From NCBI GenBank assembly GCA_018058135.1, contig JAGPCK010000005.1:24576-88575 (forward strand): a stretch of DNA of 64,000 bases, read 5' to 3'. Below are positions 37,449-46,590 of the stretch, piece after piece; position 1 is the stretch's first letter, and every line of letters begins with the position of its first letter. Below the pieces are notes generated by a model. The model searched no databases. It was not told where the DNA came from and saw only the letters and a program-made list of their open reading frames with translations. The translations under genes and the position numbers were made by a program. Source of the DNA: Bacteroidia bacterium. Its GTDB lineage: Bacteria; Bacteroidota; Bacteroidia; UKL13-3.

Positions 37449-38945
37449 TTACTTCCTCCCTTCAATCCTTCTTAAACCTGTTTTGGCTTTTTGTTGCAGA
37501 CTATTTTTGTACTCGTGGTTAGTGTAGTGCATACATTGTTTGAAGTAAACCTCAGCTAACGGATAATAGCCCAACTGCTCATAGATGTACCCTAACTGCA
37601 AACAGCTGTTGGCTGCAAAGTAGTAGGGCATTTTACCTGCAAAATCAATGCACTGCTTATAGTACTCAATGGCCTTAGCTGTATTATTCAGCTCATGATA
37701 AATACGGCCGTTACGGTACAGGAATTCCGCTTTTAATTTATCTACGGCAAAATCAGAGAGCTGTTTGGGCTTAAGTATAGCTGCTGCTCTAAGAAAATAA
37801 CTCCCGTCACACAACATCCGCGCTTTTAGTAAATCTACCTGCTGTACTTCGTTTTGTTCAGCCAGTTTTTGTGCGTGTTTGTCTTCATCCAGATGCGCCA
37901 CACCAATGGTTTTTACTTTCTCCAGGTACTTGTCGCTTTGTTTATAGTCTCCCTTTATTTTATAAAACCAGGAAAGCTTGAGGCAAGCATCTTTAAGGTA
38001 ATTTTCACCCTTAAATTCTTCTACATATTTTTTAAGGTACACATCGGCATCCTCATCCAGGCGGTGAAGTTTTGCCAAGCCCAGCAAATAATTAAGGTAA
38101 TCAAAACGATAGGTTTCAGCTGCCGGTGGTACCTGTTGCAAAGTACTGATAGCCTCATCTGTATAGCCACATTTCATGGCAAAGGAGGCCCTGTTCCAAT
38201 TACTGAACAGGTTAGTGGTATAGTCTTTTGTTAATACATCAACTTGTTGCCAGGCCAGTTTCTTGTCTTTCATTACATGTAGCGTAAGATAAGCCATTTG
38301 CATACGGGCATTTTTCTGAAACAACAGCACCGCTTCATCTTTGGTAGGGTAATTTATAAACCGTTGCAACATGGCTGTGCCTTTAACAATATCGCCTTCA
38401 AGACCCACAATGCGCAAGGCCCATTTGTAACTATCGGGCACCGTACCGATAAGTGTTTTCATCACTCCCAGAGTTTTGTAATTGAGCATAAAATGCGGAT
38501 GGGAATGTATGTTCTCTTCCAGTGCATGGTAGGCGTTGCGTACGTCAAATACTGCACTTACATAATCCTGAAACTTGAGTTTGAGCACCGCCAGTTGAAG
38601 TGCCTTTTCTGCCTGATTGAATAAGTAATAAGGTGAACTTTCATCCACACCTTTGGTATTTTGCTCTCGTGTTTTGAAGGATAGTAACATCTGCTGGTAA
38701 CGTGTTCGGTCTTCATCAATATTAAGGGCTGAACATTCCGCATAGGTTTGTACCAAATCAATCATGCGGTTTTCGGGGTCAATCTTCAGCTCCTGCTCAA
38801 TAATTTTTTGCGCCTCGTGCAGCCGCAATTCGAACACGGCATTTTGGGCTTTTAGTAACTGGGGGGTAAACGTGTAGTGGGCCACCGTAAAAAGTGGCTG
38901 TAGAAAAAATAAAAATGCCCATGAAAATTTGAATTTCACGGGCAC
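37449..38945 (-). CDS. Exported tetratricopeptide-repeat protein
   Basis: About 498 residues if the GTG at 38945 is used (or a GTG at 38939). There is no in-frame ATG for the next about 60 codons, and the N-terminus reads as a signal peptide (VKFKFSWAFLFFLQPLF). Several TPR-like helix pairs follow, clearest near the C-terminus (GRIYHELNNTAKAIEYYKQCI; LGYIYEQLGYYPLAEVYFKQC). Oddly, the start codon and signal-peptide DNA coincide with a terminator-like hairpin and T-rich run. Conserved Bacteroidota family; function unknown. Confidence 0.8.
   Translation of the reverse strand: MPVKFKFSWAFLFFLQPLFTVAHYTFTPQLLKAQNAVFELRLHEAQKIIEQELKIDPENRMIDLVQTYAECSALNIDEDRTRYQQMLLSFKTREQNTKGVDESSPYYLFNQAEKALQLAVLKLKFQDYVSAVFDVRNAYHALEENIHSHPHFMLNYKTLGVMKTLIGTVPDSYKWALRIVGLEGDIVKGTAMLQRFINYPTKDEAVLLFQKNARMQMAYLTLHVMKDKKLAWQQVDVLTKDYTTNLFSNWNRASFAMKCGYTDEAISTLQQVPPAAETYRFDYLNYLLGLAKLHRLDEDADVYLKKYVEEFKGENYLKDACLKLSWFYKIKGDYKQSDKYLEKVKTIGVAHLDEDKHAQKLAEQNEVQQVDLLKARMLCDGSYFLRAAAILKPKQLSDFAVDKLKAEFLYRNGRIYHELNNTAKAIEYYKQCIDFAGKMPYYFAANSCLQLGYIYEQLGYYPLAEVYFKQCMHYTNHEYKNSLQQKAKTGLRRIEGRK
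38903..38943 (-). terminator. Terminator-like hairpin overlapping the TPR gene start
   Basis: On the minus strand a GCCCGTGAAA/TTTTCATGGGC stem (38917-38943, one G-T pair) is followed by ATTTTTATTTTTTC (38903-38916). It lies 27 nt past the zinc-ribbon gene stop, a normal place for its terminator, but also spans the first codons of the TPR gene. Confidence 0.65.
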
Positions 38946-38969
38946 TAAAATACGTTTATTCGGTTAAAC

Positions 38970-39719
38970 TTAGGCAGTAGCTGGAGTTTCTTCTCCTACC
39001 AAAGCTCCGTCAACCAATACGCGACCGCAATGTTCGCATACCAGAATTTTTTTGTGTTGACGAATATCAGCCTGACGTTGTGGTGGGATTTTAGCAAAAC
39101 ATCCGCTGCAAGAGTCGCGCATAATGCTGGCCACCGCAATACCGTTTTTCACACTGTTGCGAATTTTGTTGTAAGAGTTAAGCAAACGATCTTCAATTAT
39201 TTTAGCTGCTTTCTCACGTTCCTTCATCAACTCAGCCTCATCGCGTTCAGTTTCGGCAACTATGGTTCCTAATTCTGCTTTTTTATTCTGCAGGTCAATT
39301 TTACGACCTTCTAACTCAGTTGTATTGGCTTCAATCAACTTTCCTTTTTGCTCGATTTCCCAGGTGTATTCTTTAATGCGCTTTTCAGCAGCCTGAATTT
39401 CGAGATTTTGCAATTCCATCTCTTTGTTCAGCGCATCATACTCCCGGTTGTTTTTTACATTGCTCAACTGACCATCGTATTTCTTAATGGCCGCCTGTGC
39501 TTCTTTGATACGGATTTTGTTGTCCGCAATCTCGGTTTGCATTTCTTTTACCTCTTCATTGAGGTTGGTTAAACGGGTTTCCAAGCCTGCCAATTCATCT
39601 TCAAGGTCAGACACTTCCATAGGCAATTCTCCACGAATAGCTTTAATCTTGTTAATCTGTGTGTCAATTTTTTGAAGGCTGTACAGGGCTCTTAATTTTT
39701 GTTCTACGGTAACTTCCAT
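38970..39719 (-). CDS. Coiled-coil C4-type zinc-ribbon protein
   Basis: 249 residues: a long antiparallel coiled coil (about 10-190) followed by a zinc ribbon with CSGC and CEHC pairs (about 203-232). This is the DUF164/zf-RING_7 family, of unknown but probably nucleic-acid- or chaperone-related role. It starts 3 nt after the Nif3-like gene, a pairing that is common across bacteria. Confidence 0.9.
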   Translation of the reverse strand: MEVTVEQKLRALYSLQKIDTQINKIKAIRGELPMEVSDLEDELAGLETRLTNLNEEVKEMQTEIADNKIRIKEAQAAIKKYDGQLSNVKNNREYDALNKEMELQNLEIQAAEKRIKEYTWEIEQKGKLIEANTTELEGRKIDLQNKKAELGTIVAETERDEAELMKEREKAAKIIEDRLLNSYNKIRNSVKNGIAVASIMRDSCSGCFAKIPPQRQADIRQHKKILVCEHCGRVLVDGALVGEETPATA

Positions 39720-39722
39720 ATA

Positions 39723-40820
39723 TCAGTAATAATAATTAACTGGGTTGGTAACGGTTTCTGAAAAAATGGGTACAAAAGTAGGTATTTTTTCCAGAATTTG
39801 TTCAGCTAAAAGTCTGGTAGTGAATATTTCACTTTCGTAATGCCCTACATCAGCTATAACAATCTTATTATCAGCATCAAAGAATTGATGGTACTTGTAA
39901 TCACTGGTTACAAAAACATCAGCCCTGGCACGTATGGCATCGGGAAGTAAAAAACTACCTGCTCCGCCACACACGGCAATGGTTTTTACCACCTCTGAGG
40001 TAAAGGCGGTATGCTTAATCACGTTCAGTTCCATGTTTTTCTTGAGGAAAGCCATAAAATCCTGCGGTGCCAAGGCCTCGTTCAATTCGCCTACCATACC
40101 CGCACCCATGTGCTGCGATACGTTGTCGAGCGTATACAAATCGTAGGCAGGCTCTTCATACGGATGTGCCTGCAACAAAGCCTGAACTACTTTTCCCTGA
40201 GCAAAGGCGGGGAATACTGTTTCTATACGAACCTCAGGCTCACTATGCAATTGTCCCTTCTCACCCACAAAGGGATGAGTTGCTAATCCGGCACGGAAAG
40301 TTCCGGTACCTTCCACATTAAACGTGCAGGAATCATAGTTGCCGATATGCCCTGCGCCTGCCGAACAAATGGCTTCGCGAACGGCTGTTGCATGTGCGGA
40401 AGGACAAAACGTTACCAGTTTTTTTAACCCGCCTTTTTTAGGTGAAAGTACACGTTGATTTTGTAGCCCAAGCAAATCAGCTATTTTTTTATTGACTCCT
40501 GTATAAACATTGTCCAGGTTAGTATGAATGGCGTATATGGCTACATCATTTTTGATGGCTTTGATGATGGTGCGTTCTACATAATTGGCTCCGGTAAATT
40601 TTTTCAATCCGCCAAATACAATGGGGTGATGTGCTATAATGAGGTTACACCCTTTACTTATGGCCTCCTCCACTACAGCTTCGGTGCTGTCAAGACAAAG
40701 CAAGGTGCCTTTCAGTTGAGCTTCAGGATTACCGGTAATAAGCCCTGCATTATCATACGGCTCCTGCAAGGCCAACGGGGCCCACGATTCAAGAAGCTGT
40801 GTAATGTCTTTTATTTTCAT
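39723..40820 (-). CDS. Nif3-like dinuclear metal centre protein
   Basis: 365 residues from the ATG at 40820 (MKIKDITQ; an ATG two codons earlier is also possible). NIF3/DUF34 fold with metal ligands in HHPIVFGG, HTNLDN and the C-terminal GHYESE. A central inserted domain (about 130-235) of PII-like type is present, as in YqfO. Often labelled GTP cyclohydrolase I type 2, but the true role is unsettled. Operon with the zinc-ribbon gene; divergent from lpxK. Confidence 0.92.
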   Translation of the reverse strand: MKIKDITQLLESWAPLALQEPYDNAGLITGNPEAQLKGTLLCLDSTEAVVEEAISKGCNLIIAHHPIVFGGLKKFTGANYVERTIIKAIKNDVAIYAIHTNLDNVYTGVNKKIADLLGLQNQRVLSPKKGGLKKLVTFCPSAHATAVREAICSAGAGHIGNYDSCTFNVEGTGTFRAGLATHPFVGEKGQLHSEPEVRIETVFPAFAQGKVVQALLQAHPYEEPAYDLYTLDNVSQHMGAGMVGELNEALAPQDFMAFLKKNMELNVIKHTAFTSEVVKTIAVCGGAGSFLLPDAIRARADVFVTSDYKYHQFFDADNKIVIADVGHYESEIFTTRLLAEQILEKIPTFVPIFSETVTNPVNYYY

Positions 40821-40849
40821 AATCATAGCCGTAATTTAGCCGCAATATA

Positions 40850-41881
40850 ATGATGAATTTCCGCAGGTTACTCTTCCCCTTCAGCTGGCTGTATATTTTA
40901 GTGACGGATATACGCAATGTGTTGTACGACAAAAGCATTTTTAAAAGCGCTTCTTTCGATATTCCTGTTATAGCAGTGGGCAACTTGCGGGTAGGTGGTG
41001 AAGGCAAAACACCGCACATTGAATATCTGGTTCAATTGCTGCAACCCGCTAAAAAAGTAGCCATACTGAGCCGCGGTTACCAACGCAAAACAAGAGGGTA
41101 TGCCGAAGTAAAACTCAACTCTACTCCGGAGCAGTGCGGAGATGAGCCGGTACAATTCAAAAATAAATTCCCGGAGACCTTTGTAGCCGTTGATGAGCAA
41201 CGGGCCTTGGGTATTGCACAGATACTGATGGATGCTGAGGATACAGAGGTAATTTTGCTGGACGATGCTTTTCAACACCGTTCGGTAAAGGCGGGTGTTT
41301 ACATTTTGCTTACTTCTTACGGAAGACTGTATACCCGTGATACCGTTTTGCCTGCCGGAAATTTACGCGAAAGAAAAAAAGGCGCAGAGAGGGCTCAGGT
41401 AATAATTGTAAGTAAGTGTCCGCACAAGTTAAGCGAAACAGAACAGCAGAAAATTATTCGTGAACTGAATCCATTGCCACACCAACAGGTATTTTTCACT
41501 TCCATCGGGTACGACCACATGAGGCCGCTGTTTGCTTCATCACACGATACCAACGCTGAAAACATATTGCTGGTTACCGGCATTGCCAACCCGCAGCCTT
41601 TGCTGGAGTATTGCAAAACCAGATTTACTACGGTGAAGCACCTGCGTTTCGCTGACCATCATTCATTCACGGATAATGACATCACGCGCATTATTGCTGA
41701 AATGCACACACTACCTCAAGGCAGTATTTTACTCACCACAGAAAAAGACGCCATGCGTTTAAAAGAAAAAACAGCACTGCAAAATTTGCCTGTCTATTTT
41801 TTACCTATTAAAACTGAATTTTTAGCACAGGAAGACACCTTCCGCAAAACCATTTTGAATTATGTTAACACAAATACGTGA
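40850..41881 (+). CDS. lpxK: Tetraacyldisaccharide 4'-kinase
   Basis: 343 residues. Adds the 4'-phosphate to the lipid A precursor at the inner membrane face. An N-terminal hydrophobic segment is followed by the Walker A variant VGGEGKTPH and the LLDDAFQHR motif (catalytic Asp region) typical of LpxK. Indicates an LPS-type outer membrane. Its end overlaps the next start by 20 nt. Confidence 0.94.
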   Translation: MMNFRRLLFPFSWLYILVTDIRNVLYDKSIFKSASFDIPVIAVGNLRVGGEGKTPHIEYLVQLLQPAKKVAILSRGYQRKTRGYAEVKLNSTPEQCGDEPVQFKNKFPETFVAVDEQRALGIAQILMDAEDTEVILLDDAFQHRSVKAGVYILLTSYGRLYTRDTVLPAGNLRERKKGAERAQVIIVSKCPHKLSETEQQKIIRELNPLPHQQVFFTSIGYDHMRPLFASSHDTNAENILLVTGIANPQPLLEYCKTRFTTVKHLRFADHHSFTDNDITRIIAEMHTLPQGSILLTTEKDAMRLKEKTALQNLPVYFLPIKTEFLAQEDTFRKTILNYVNTNT

Positions 41882-42677
41882 AACCACTGAGTTTATCCGC
41901 ACCCGCATAGCTGATTTTCAACCGCAATTCGGCATTATACTGGGCACCGGCCTGGGTGGGTTGGTGGATGAAATAACTGTACACACTACACTCAATTACC
42001 GGGGCATACCCAACTTCCCCGTATCCACAGTGGAGAGCCATGCCGGCAAATTAATCTTCGGAGAATTGGGAGGTAAAAAGGTAATGGCCATGCAGGGCCG
42101 TTTTCATTATTACGAAGGTTACTCGATGAAAGAAGTAACATTTCCGGTGCGGGTAATGAAACAACTGGGTATTGAAAAGTTGTTTGTATCCAATGCGTGT
42201 GGCGGTTTAAATCAGGACTACAAAGTAACCGATTTGATGGTGTTAGAGGACCACATTAATTTATTACCGGAACATCCGTTGCGCGGACGAAATGAAGATT
42301 CCCTTGGTCCGCGTTTTCCTGACATGAGCGCACCTTATGATTTCAATTTGATTGACCGTGCACTCAAAATTGCTCAGGAGAAAAATATCCGTTGTCATAA
42401 AGGAGTGTATGCCGCTGTGCAAGGCCCTACTTTAGAAACCCGCGCTGAGTACCGCTACCTGCACACCATTGGTGCCGATGTGGTGGGCATGTCAACCGTA
42501 CCCGAGGTAATTGTGGCACGACACATGGGTTTGCCCTGTTTTGCGATATCTGTAATAACAGATATGGGCATACCCGCACAAGTAAAAGAAGTAAGTATTG
42601 AAGATGTAATTTCTGCTGCTAAAATTGCTGAACCGAACATGACCTATGTGATGAAACAATTAATTGCGTCATTGTAA
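41862..42677 (+). CDS. Purine-nucleoside phosphorylase (trimeric type)
   Basis: 271 residues. Splits purine nucleosides with phosphate to free base and ribose-1-phosphate. Motifs: GIILGTGLGGL near the N-terminus (phosphate loop), MQGRFHYYEGY, SNACGGLNQ, and GPTLETRAEYR with VGMSTVPEVI. The length matches the mammalian-like PNP family. Overlaps lpxK by 20 nt. Confidence 0.94.
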   Translation: MLTQIRETTEFIRTRIADFQPQFGIILGTGLGGLVDEITVHTTLNYRGIPNFPVSTVESHAGKLIFGELGGKKVMAMQGRFHYYEGYSMKEVTFPVRVMKQLGIEKLFVSNACGGLNQDYKVTDLMVLEDHINLLPEHPLRGRNEDSLGPRFPDMSAPYDFNLIDRALKIAQEKNIRCHKGVYAAVQGPTLETRAEYRYLHTIGADVVGMSTVPEVIVARHMGLPCFAISVITDMGIPAQVKEVSIEDVISAAKIAEPNMTYVMKQLIASL

Positions 42678-42687
42678 AATTCAGAGT

Positions 42688-43416
42688 ATGAAAGAAAGAT
42701 ATCATTCTGCTATCCATTTTTTTGTCTTATCAATTATTGGATTCTCTTTTTATTCGTGCGAAGTAAAAGATAATGACAGCATACTTACTTTTAAAGGTAA
42801 GGTATATGATTGTATCACCAATCAACCCATTAAGTCTGTAAATATAGAGTGTAGTTTATTACAAGACTATTTAGGTGGATTTGACCACTTACTTGAAGTA
42901 AAAGAAGACGAGTCAAATTCTGATGGTTCGTTTTTGTTTCAATTCAGGAACGTCAAAGAAAGTGATTTCTGTTTTTTACAGTTGACTGAAATGCAGCACG
43001 AAAAATACATCACTAATCATTTACATTATTTCGACTTTCCAACTAATCATGACCCAAAAAATACAAAGTTGTACCTGTATCCAAAAGGATATGTTAGAAT
43101 TCAATTAAACAGAAAAGACTCCAATTCAATCAAGTTAAAATGTAGAGTAACTTCAAAGTTTCATGTTCCTCTTTATAACCCCGAGAATATAGCTTTGGTT
43201 AGTAAAGAGAATATCACCAATATCTCACCATTACTTTCTCCAAGAGACCGTGAGCCTTTTTGGGTAGAAGCAAAAGCATTTGGAAGGGCTGAGTTAGAGA
43301 TAAAGGTATATGAAGGAATTAATGGGTCACTATTTCCTAAACAAACTATTACAATAAACGTAGAAAACAATCAATACGCCCAAAAAGAACCTTACATAAT
43401 CAATCTAAACTTTTAA
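42688..43416 (+). CDS. AT-rich putative lipoprotein, carboxypeptidase-like N-terminal fold
   Basis: 242 residues from the ATG at 42688. The signal sequence ends in a lipobox-like FSFYSC, so Cys16 to Cys25 region lipidation is plausible. The mature start 'LTFKGKVYDCITNQPIKSVNIEC' resembles the carboxypeptidase-regulatory-like beta-sandwich common on Bacteroidota surface proteins. GC is about 32 percent by line counts, well below its neighbours. Squeezed between PNP and the convergent M1 peptidase (2-nt gap). Function unknown. Confidence 0.65.
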   Translation: MKERYHSAIHFFVLSIIGFSFYSCEVKDNDSILTFKGKVYDCITNQPIKSVNIECSLLQDYLGGFDHLLEVKEDESNSDGSFLFQFRNVKESDFCFLQLTEMQHEKYITNHLHYFDFPTNHDPKNTKLYLYPKGYVRIQLNRKDSNSIKLKCRVTSKFHVPLYNPENIALVSKENITNISPLLSPRDREPFWVEAKAFGRAELEIKVYEGINGSLFPKQTITINVENNQYAQKEPYIINLNF

Positions 43417-43418
43417 TC

Positions 43419-45344
43419 CTACCTTCTTATCATCTTCTGCTGAAAGGTTCCAATATCTGAAGTAACAATAATCGTATAACATCCTGCAGGTAAATCACTC
43501 ATGTTCCACTCCAGTATATAAGGAGTGCCTTTGTACTGAATTGATTTCAATTTTTGCCCCAGCACACTGTACAGTTCCACTACAGGGTTATTCCATTTGG
43601 TATTGGCAAAGCTGATTTTTATGTTGCCTTCAAAAGGGTTCGGATAAACGTGCAAACCTTTCGCCTGATTGATTAAATCGGTTTTGTTAATAAGACGATA
43701 GTCTTTTGACACCAAACGCAATTTCGGGTCAAACACCAGGGTATCTACTTCAAAGTTCACATGTGCTGTAAATACTTGTCCGTTATCTGTGTGCGTAAAA
43801 CTCACATAGGCACTATCTCCTGCTTTACCAATTACCAGGTACTCGAGCGGCATCTTAAAAAAATTCACTGAAGGATGAGAGGTAGTTTGTGAAACTTTCA
43901 GAAATACCAGTTCATCTTTTTGCTGCCACTCGGTGCTGTAAGTAGGATACCCTTCTTTGTAATACCATTGGTCAAAAAACCAGTCCAGCTGAGCACCGTA
44001 AGCTTGCTCCATATGACGGATAAAAGCAGGTGTGGTAGCAAACCCATATATCTGTGATGTATCATTGAGGTGATTTTTTACCCCTTGAAAAAACTTCGCA
44101 TCACCCATTACCCATCGCAGCATGTGCAACACATAAGAGGCTTTGACGTAAGTTAAACGGGAATCAAACAAAGCAAATACATTTACTGTATCAACGGGGT
44201 AAACCGAACCGTAAGGCTGTAATACAATGTTATTGATTTGTGAGCGTTTCCATTTCATCCACAACGAATCGTGACGCAAATTTTCGTAGGTGAGTCCGGT
44301 GAGGTAAGTAGCAAAACCTTCGTTGAGCCATATGTCGCGCCAGCTCCCGCAGGTTACCTTGTCGCCAAACCACTGGTGAGCCAGTTCATGCGCCACCAAA
44401 TCAGGACTAAAGTTGTACATAAAACTCATGGTCTGGTGCTCCATACCACCGCCTCTGCCAAACTGAGCATGTCCGTATTTTTCTTTGCTAAACGGATAAG
44501 GCACAAATAAACTATCAAACAGAGCCAGACATTTTACTGTGAATGGTGAAAGTACCCGTGCCGTGGTTTCATATTGCGGATACACGTAATTGAGTACTTC
44601 CAGGGTATCGTTTTGTTTCACATAATAATCAGCATACACTACATAATTACTTGCAGCAACAGCTATGAGGTAAGCCGCAATGGGGTAACGGTGTTTCCAG
44701 TAAACTGTCCGCAGGGTATCGTTCACCACATCTGTTATCAGCAGGCCATTGGATGCTCCACGGTATTGTTGCGGAGTGGTAATGTATACGTCCAGTGAAT
44801 CTGCTTTATCGTCCAGTGTCATTTTGTTGGGCCACCATTCACGTGAACCGTAGGGTTGTGATAAACTCCAGATAGCAAAATCTGTTTCGTGTTCGTTGGA
44901 GGCAAAAGAGCCTAAACCTGTAGTTCGGGGAATGCCTTTGTAATACACGGTGAGTGAATCAAAACTGCCTGAAGCAATACTTTGAGGAAAGATGGCTTGT
45001 ACTTCATCATTACCTGTACGAATAAATGAAACAGTATCCTCATGGTAGATGATGGAATCCACGTTCATGCTATTCACCAAATCAAGCGTTAATTGAGACA
45101 GGTTTTGAGTAGCCGAAAAGCACATGGTTACTGAACCATTGATGTAATAAACCCGGGGATCAAGGTAAACTGCCAACCGGTAATACTTTACATCGTAATG
45201 GTATGGAGCAGCATTCGTTTTAAACTGCGCTTTTGATGCAAAAGCCGTTTGCTCTCCCTGAGCCACTTCCTCCACATGCCCAAGTTGGGCAAAGCAATTC
45301 GCAGTCAACAGAATTAAGCAACATACCGTCAAATATCTCAGCAT
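43419..45344 (-). CDS. M1 family aminopeptidase-like metallopeptidase with T9SS sorting domain
   Basis: 641 residues from the ATG at 45344 (a GTG two codons upstream is less likely). Signal peptide to CFAQ, then the M1 N-terminal beta domain, and the substrate motif GGGMEHQTM in place of the usual GAMEN. The zinc site is H319-E320...H323 (HELAH) and E342 (WLNEGF). The last about 75 residues (YPNPFEGNIKI... ending KMIRR) are a T9SS type A sorting domain. So it is a cell-surface or secreted peptidase, cutting N-terminal residues from peptides. Confidence 0.93.
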   Translation of the reverse strand: MLRYLTVCCLILLTANCFAQLGHVEEVAQGEQTAFASKAQFKTNAAPYHYDVKYYRLAVYLDPRVYYINGSVTMCFSATQNLSQLTLDLVNSMNVDSIIYHEDTVSFIRTGNDEVQAIFPQSIASGSFDSLTVYYKGIPRTTGLGSFASNEHETDFAIWSLSQPYGSREWWPNKMTLDDKADSLDVYITTPQQYRGASNGLLITDVVNDTLRTVYWKHRYPIAAYLIAVAASNYVVYADYYVKQNDTLEVLNYVYPQYETTARVLSPFTVKCLALFDSLFVPYPFSKEKYGHAQFGRGGGMEHQTMSFMYNFSPDLVAHELAHQWFGDKVTCGSWRDIWLNEGFATYLTGLTYENLRHDSLWMKWKRSQINNIVLQPYGSVYPVDTVNVFALFDSRLTYVKASYVLHMLRWVMGDAKFFQGVKNHLNDTSQIYGFATTPAFIRHMEQAYGAQLDWFFDQWYYKEGYPTYSTEWQQKDELVFLKVSQTTSHPSVNFFKMPLEYLVIGKAGDSAYVSFTHTDNGQVFTAHVNFEVDTLVFDPKLRLVSKDYRLINKTDLINQAKGLHVYPNPFEGNIKISFANTKWNNPVVELYSVLGQKLKSIQYKGTPYILEWNMSDLPAGCYTIIVTSDIGTFQQKMIRR

Positions 45345-45388
45345 ATCCACAAATCTATAGGATTGTTATCAATCTAAGACTAAAACGG

Positions 45389-45396
45389 TATTTTTG
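45389..45396 (+). promoter_or_regulatory. -7 promoter box for the 45413 gene
   Basis: Reads TATTTTTG (TAnnTTTG) 16 nt before the ATG, with a TTG at 45363-45365, 23 nt upstream, at the long end of Bacteroidota spacing. Confidence 0.45.
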
Positions 45397-45412
45397 CATA
45401 AATAGTTGCACC

Positions 45413-46072
45413 ATGAGATACCAGATACTTTTATCAGCGATTTTGTTTACAGCAAGTATAAGTAAAGCTCAGCTTATTTACCCTGCCGGTCAAGATTCCA
45501 CCTTTATTATTAACAATGAATACGCTGACGTACTTTTCCTTTATAAAAACGCTGGCACCACAGCTGTAAATGTTAAGTGGGAAAAGCTGAGTGAACAAAA
45601 AGCCACCGGCTGGGCATTTGGTTTTTGCAACAACGGCCAGTGTTTAAGCGAGCTGCCGGATACCGGCACTTACAGCGGATTGCAACCCAACGAACAGGGT
45701 TTTCTTAAAATCCATACTTTTACTAACCGAATTGCCGGCACTTCCCTGATTAAATATTTGATATATACTGAAGGCAACAGAAACACTGCTGATACATTCT
45801 CTTACCATATTGTTTGCGATCCCTGGGCCGTAGGTATTTCCGGTTTAAATGAATCAGGCCAGTATGAACTTACTCAAAAAATGCGTACAGTAGTAGTGAA
45901 GAGCGGGCAACCATCAACACTAATGCTGATGAACATGCGGGGAGAACAATTGCTTAACCGAAAAACAGCAACGGAGCACCTGCTTGAATTAGATGCATTA
46001 CATGCGGGGGTGTATGTTCTGGTTAACCGTTTTGATTCGGGAACAGTATGCAGAAAAATAGTATTGCGCTAA
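45413..46072 (+). CDS. Small secreted protein with T9SS-like C-terminal domain
   Basis: 219 residues from the ATG at 45413; an open frame extends upstream to 45233 but lies opposite the M1 gene and lacks a promoter. Signal peptide cut near SKAQ. The middle is Ig-like (NNEYADVLFLYKNAGTTAVNVKWEKLSE). The last about 70 residues (LMNMRGEQLLN..., LHAGVYVLVNRF, CRKIVLR) match a T9SS sorting domain lacking the usual YPNP. Function unknown. Divergent from the M1 peptidase. Confidence 0.82.
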   Translation: MRYQILLSAILFTASISKAQLIYPAGQDSTFIINNEYADVLFLYKNAGTTAVNVKWEKLSEQKATGWAFGFCNNGQCLSELPDTGTYSGLQPNEQGFLKIHTFTNRIAGTSLIKYLIYTEGNRNTADTFSYHIVCDPWAVGISGLNESGQYELTQKMRTVVVKSGQPSTLMLMNMRGEQLLNRKTATEHLLELDALHAGVYVLVNRFDSGTVCRKIVLR

Positions 46073-46080
46073 GAGAGCAA

Positions 46081-46482
46081 TTAGTCTTCCATCATAGCTT
46101 CCCAGTACTCTTTACCATAACCCACCAGAATTTCTTCTCCGGCTTTTATGCTGCGCTTGGCAACAATGTAAGGCACTCCTTTTATCACCTGGTAGTGACT
46201 GTTGTTTTTTAAACCATCTGCCTTACCCGGGCCCTTAGCATCATTGGCGTAACGACCAAATGTATCGAGTGTATAGGTTGCATCCACGCAATTTTTGCTG
46301 TTGATGAAAAAGAAATAAGCTCCTTTTTGTTTGCCCGGTAGTTGAGCATTACGGGCCTCACATTCTTTCCAGGTAAGTTTTTCACCTTGGTATTCACAAA
46401 CAATTTCTCCGCGTTTAATAGCTGAATCGGTAAACAGGCCCTTGCCTGCCTTAGGTAATTTTGATTTTTTAACGTACAACAT
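46081..46482 (-). CDS. Small SET-domain protein
   Basis: 133 residues from the ATG at 46482 (upstream alternative is TTG). The whole protein is a SET fold: 'KLPKAGKGLFTDSAIKRGEIVCEY' at the start (SAM-binding region), 'FGRYANDAKGPGKADGLKNNSHY' in place of the eukaryotic NHSC motif, and 'KAGEEILVGYGKEYW' with the conserved Tyr. SET proteins are lysine methyltransferases; the substrate of such stand-alone bacterial forms is unknown. No signal peptide. Confidence 0.88.
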   Translation of the reverse strand: MLYVKKSKLPKAGKGLFTDSAIKRGEIVCEYQGEKLTWKECEARNAQLPGKQKGAYFFFINSKNCVDATYTLDTFGRYANDAKGPGKADGLKNNSHYQVIKGVPYIVAKRSIKAGEEILVGYGKEYWEAMMED

Positions 46483-46590
46483 AAGTGGGTGCAAAAGTGC
46501 GAAATCAATTGAATAAAAAAAGAAGATTTTTTACCGCGTATTTACACATGGGGACCACACGCAATTGATGGATTTGTAGTATCTTGCTGC

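Noticed and set aside
45233..45412. N-terminal extension of the 45413 gene
   Set aside because: It lies opposite the M1 signal peptide; the -7 box at 45389 and a proper signal peptide support the later ATG.
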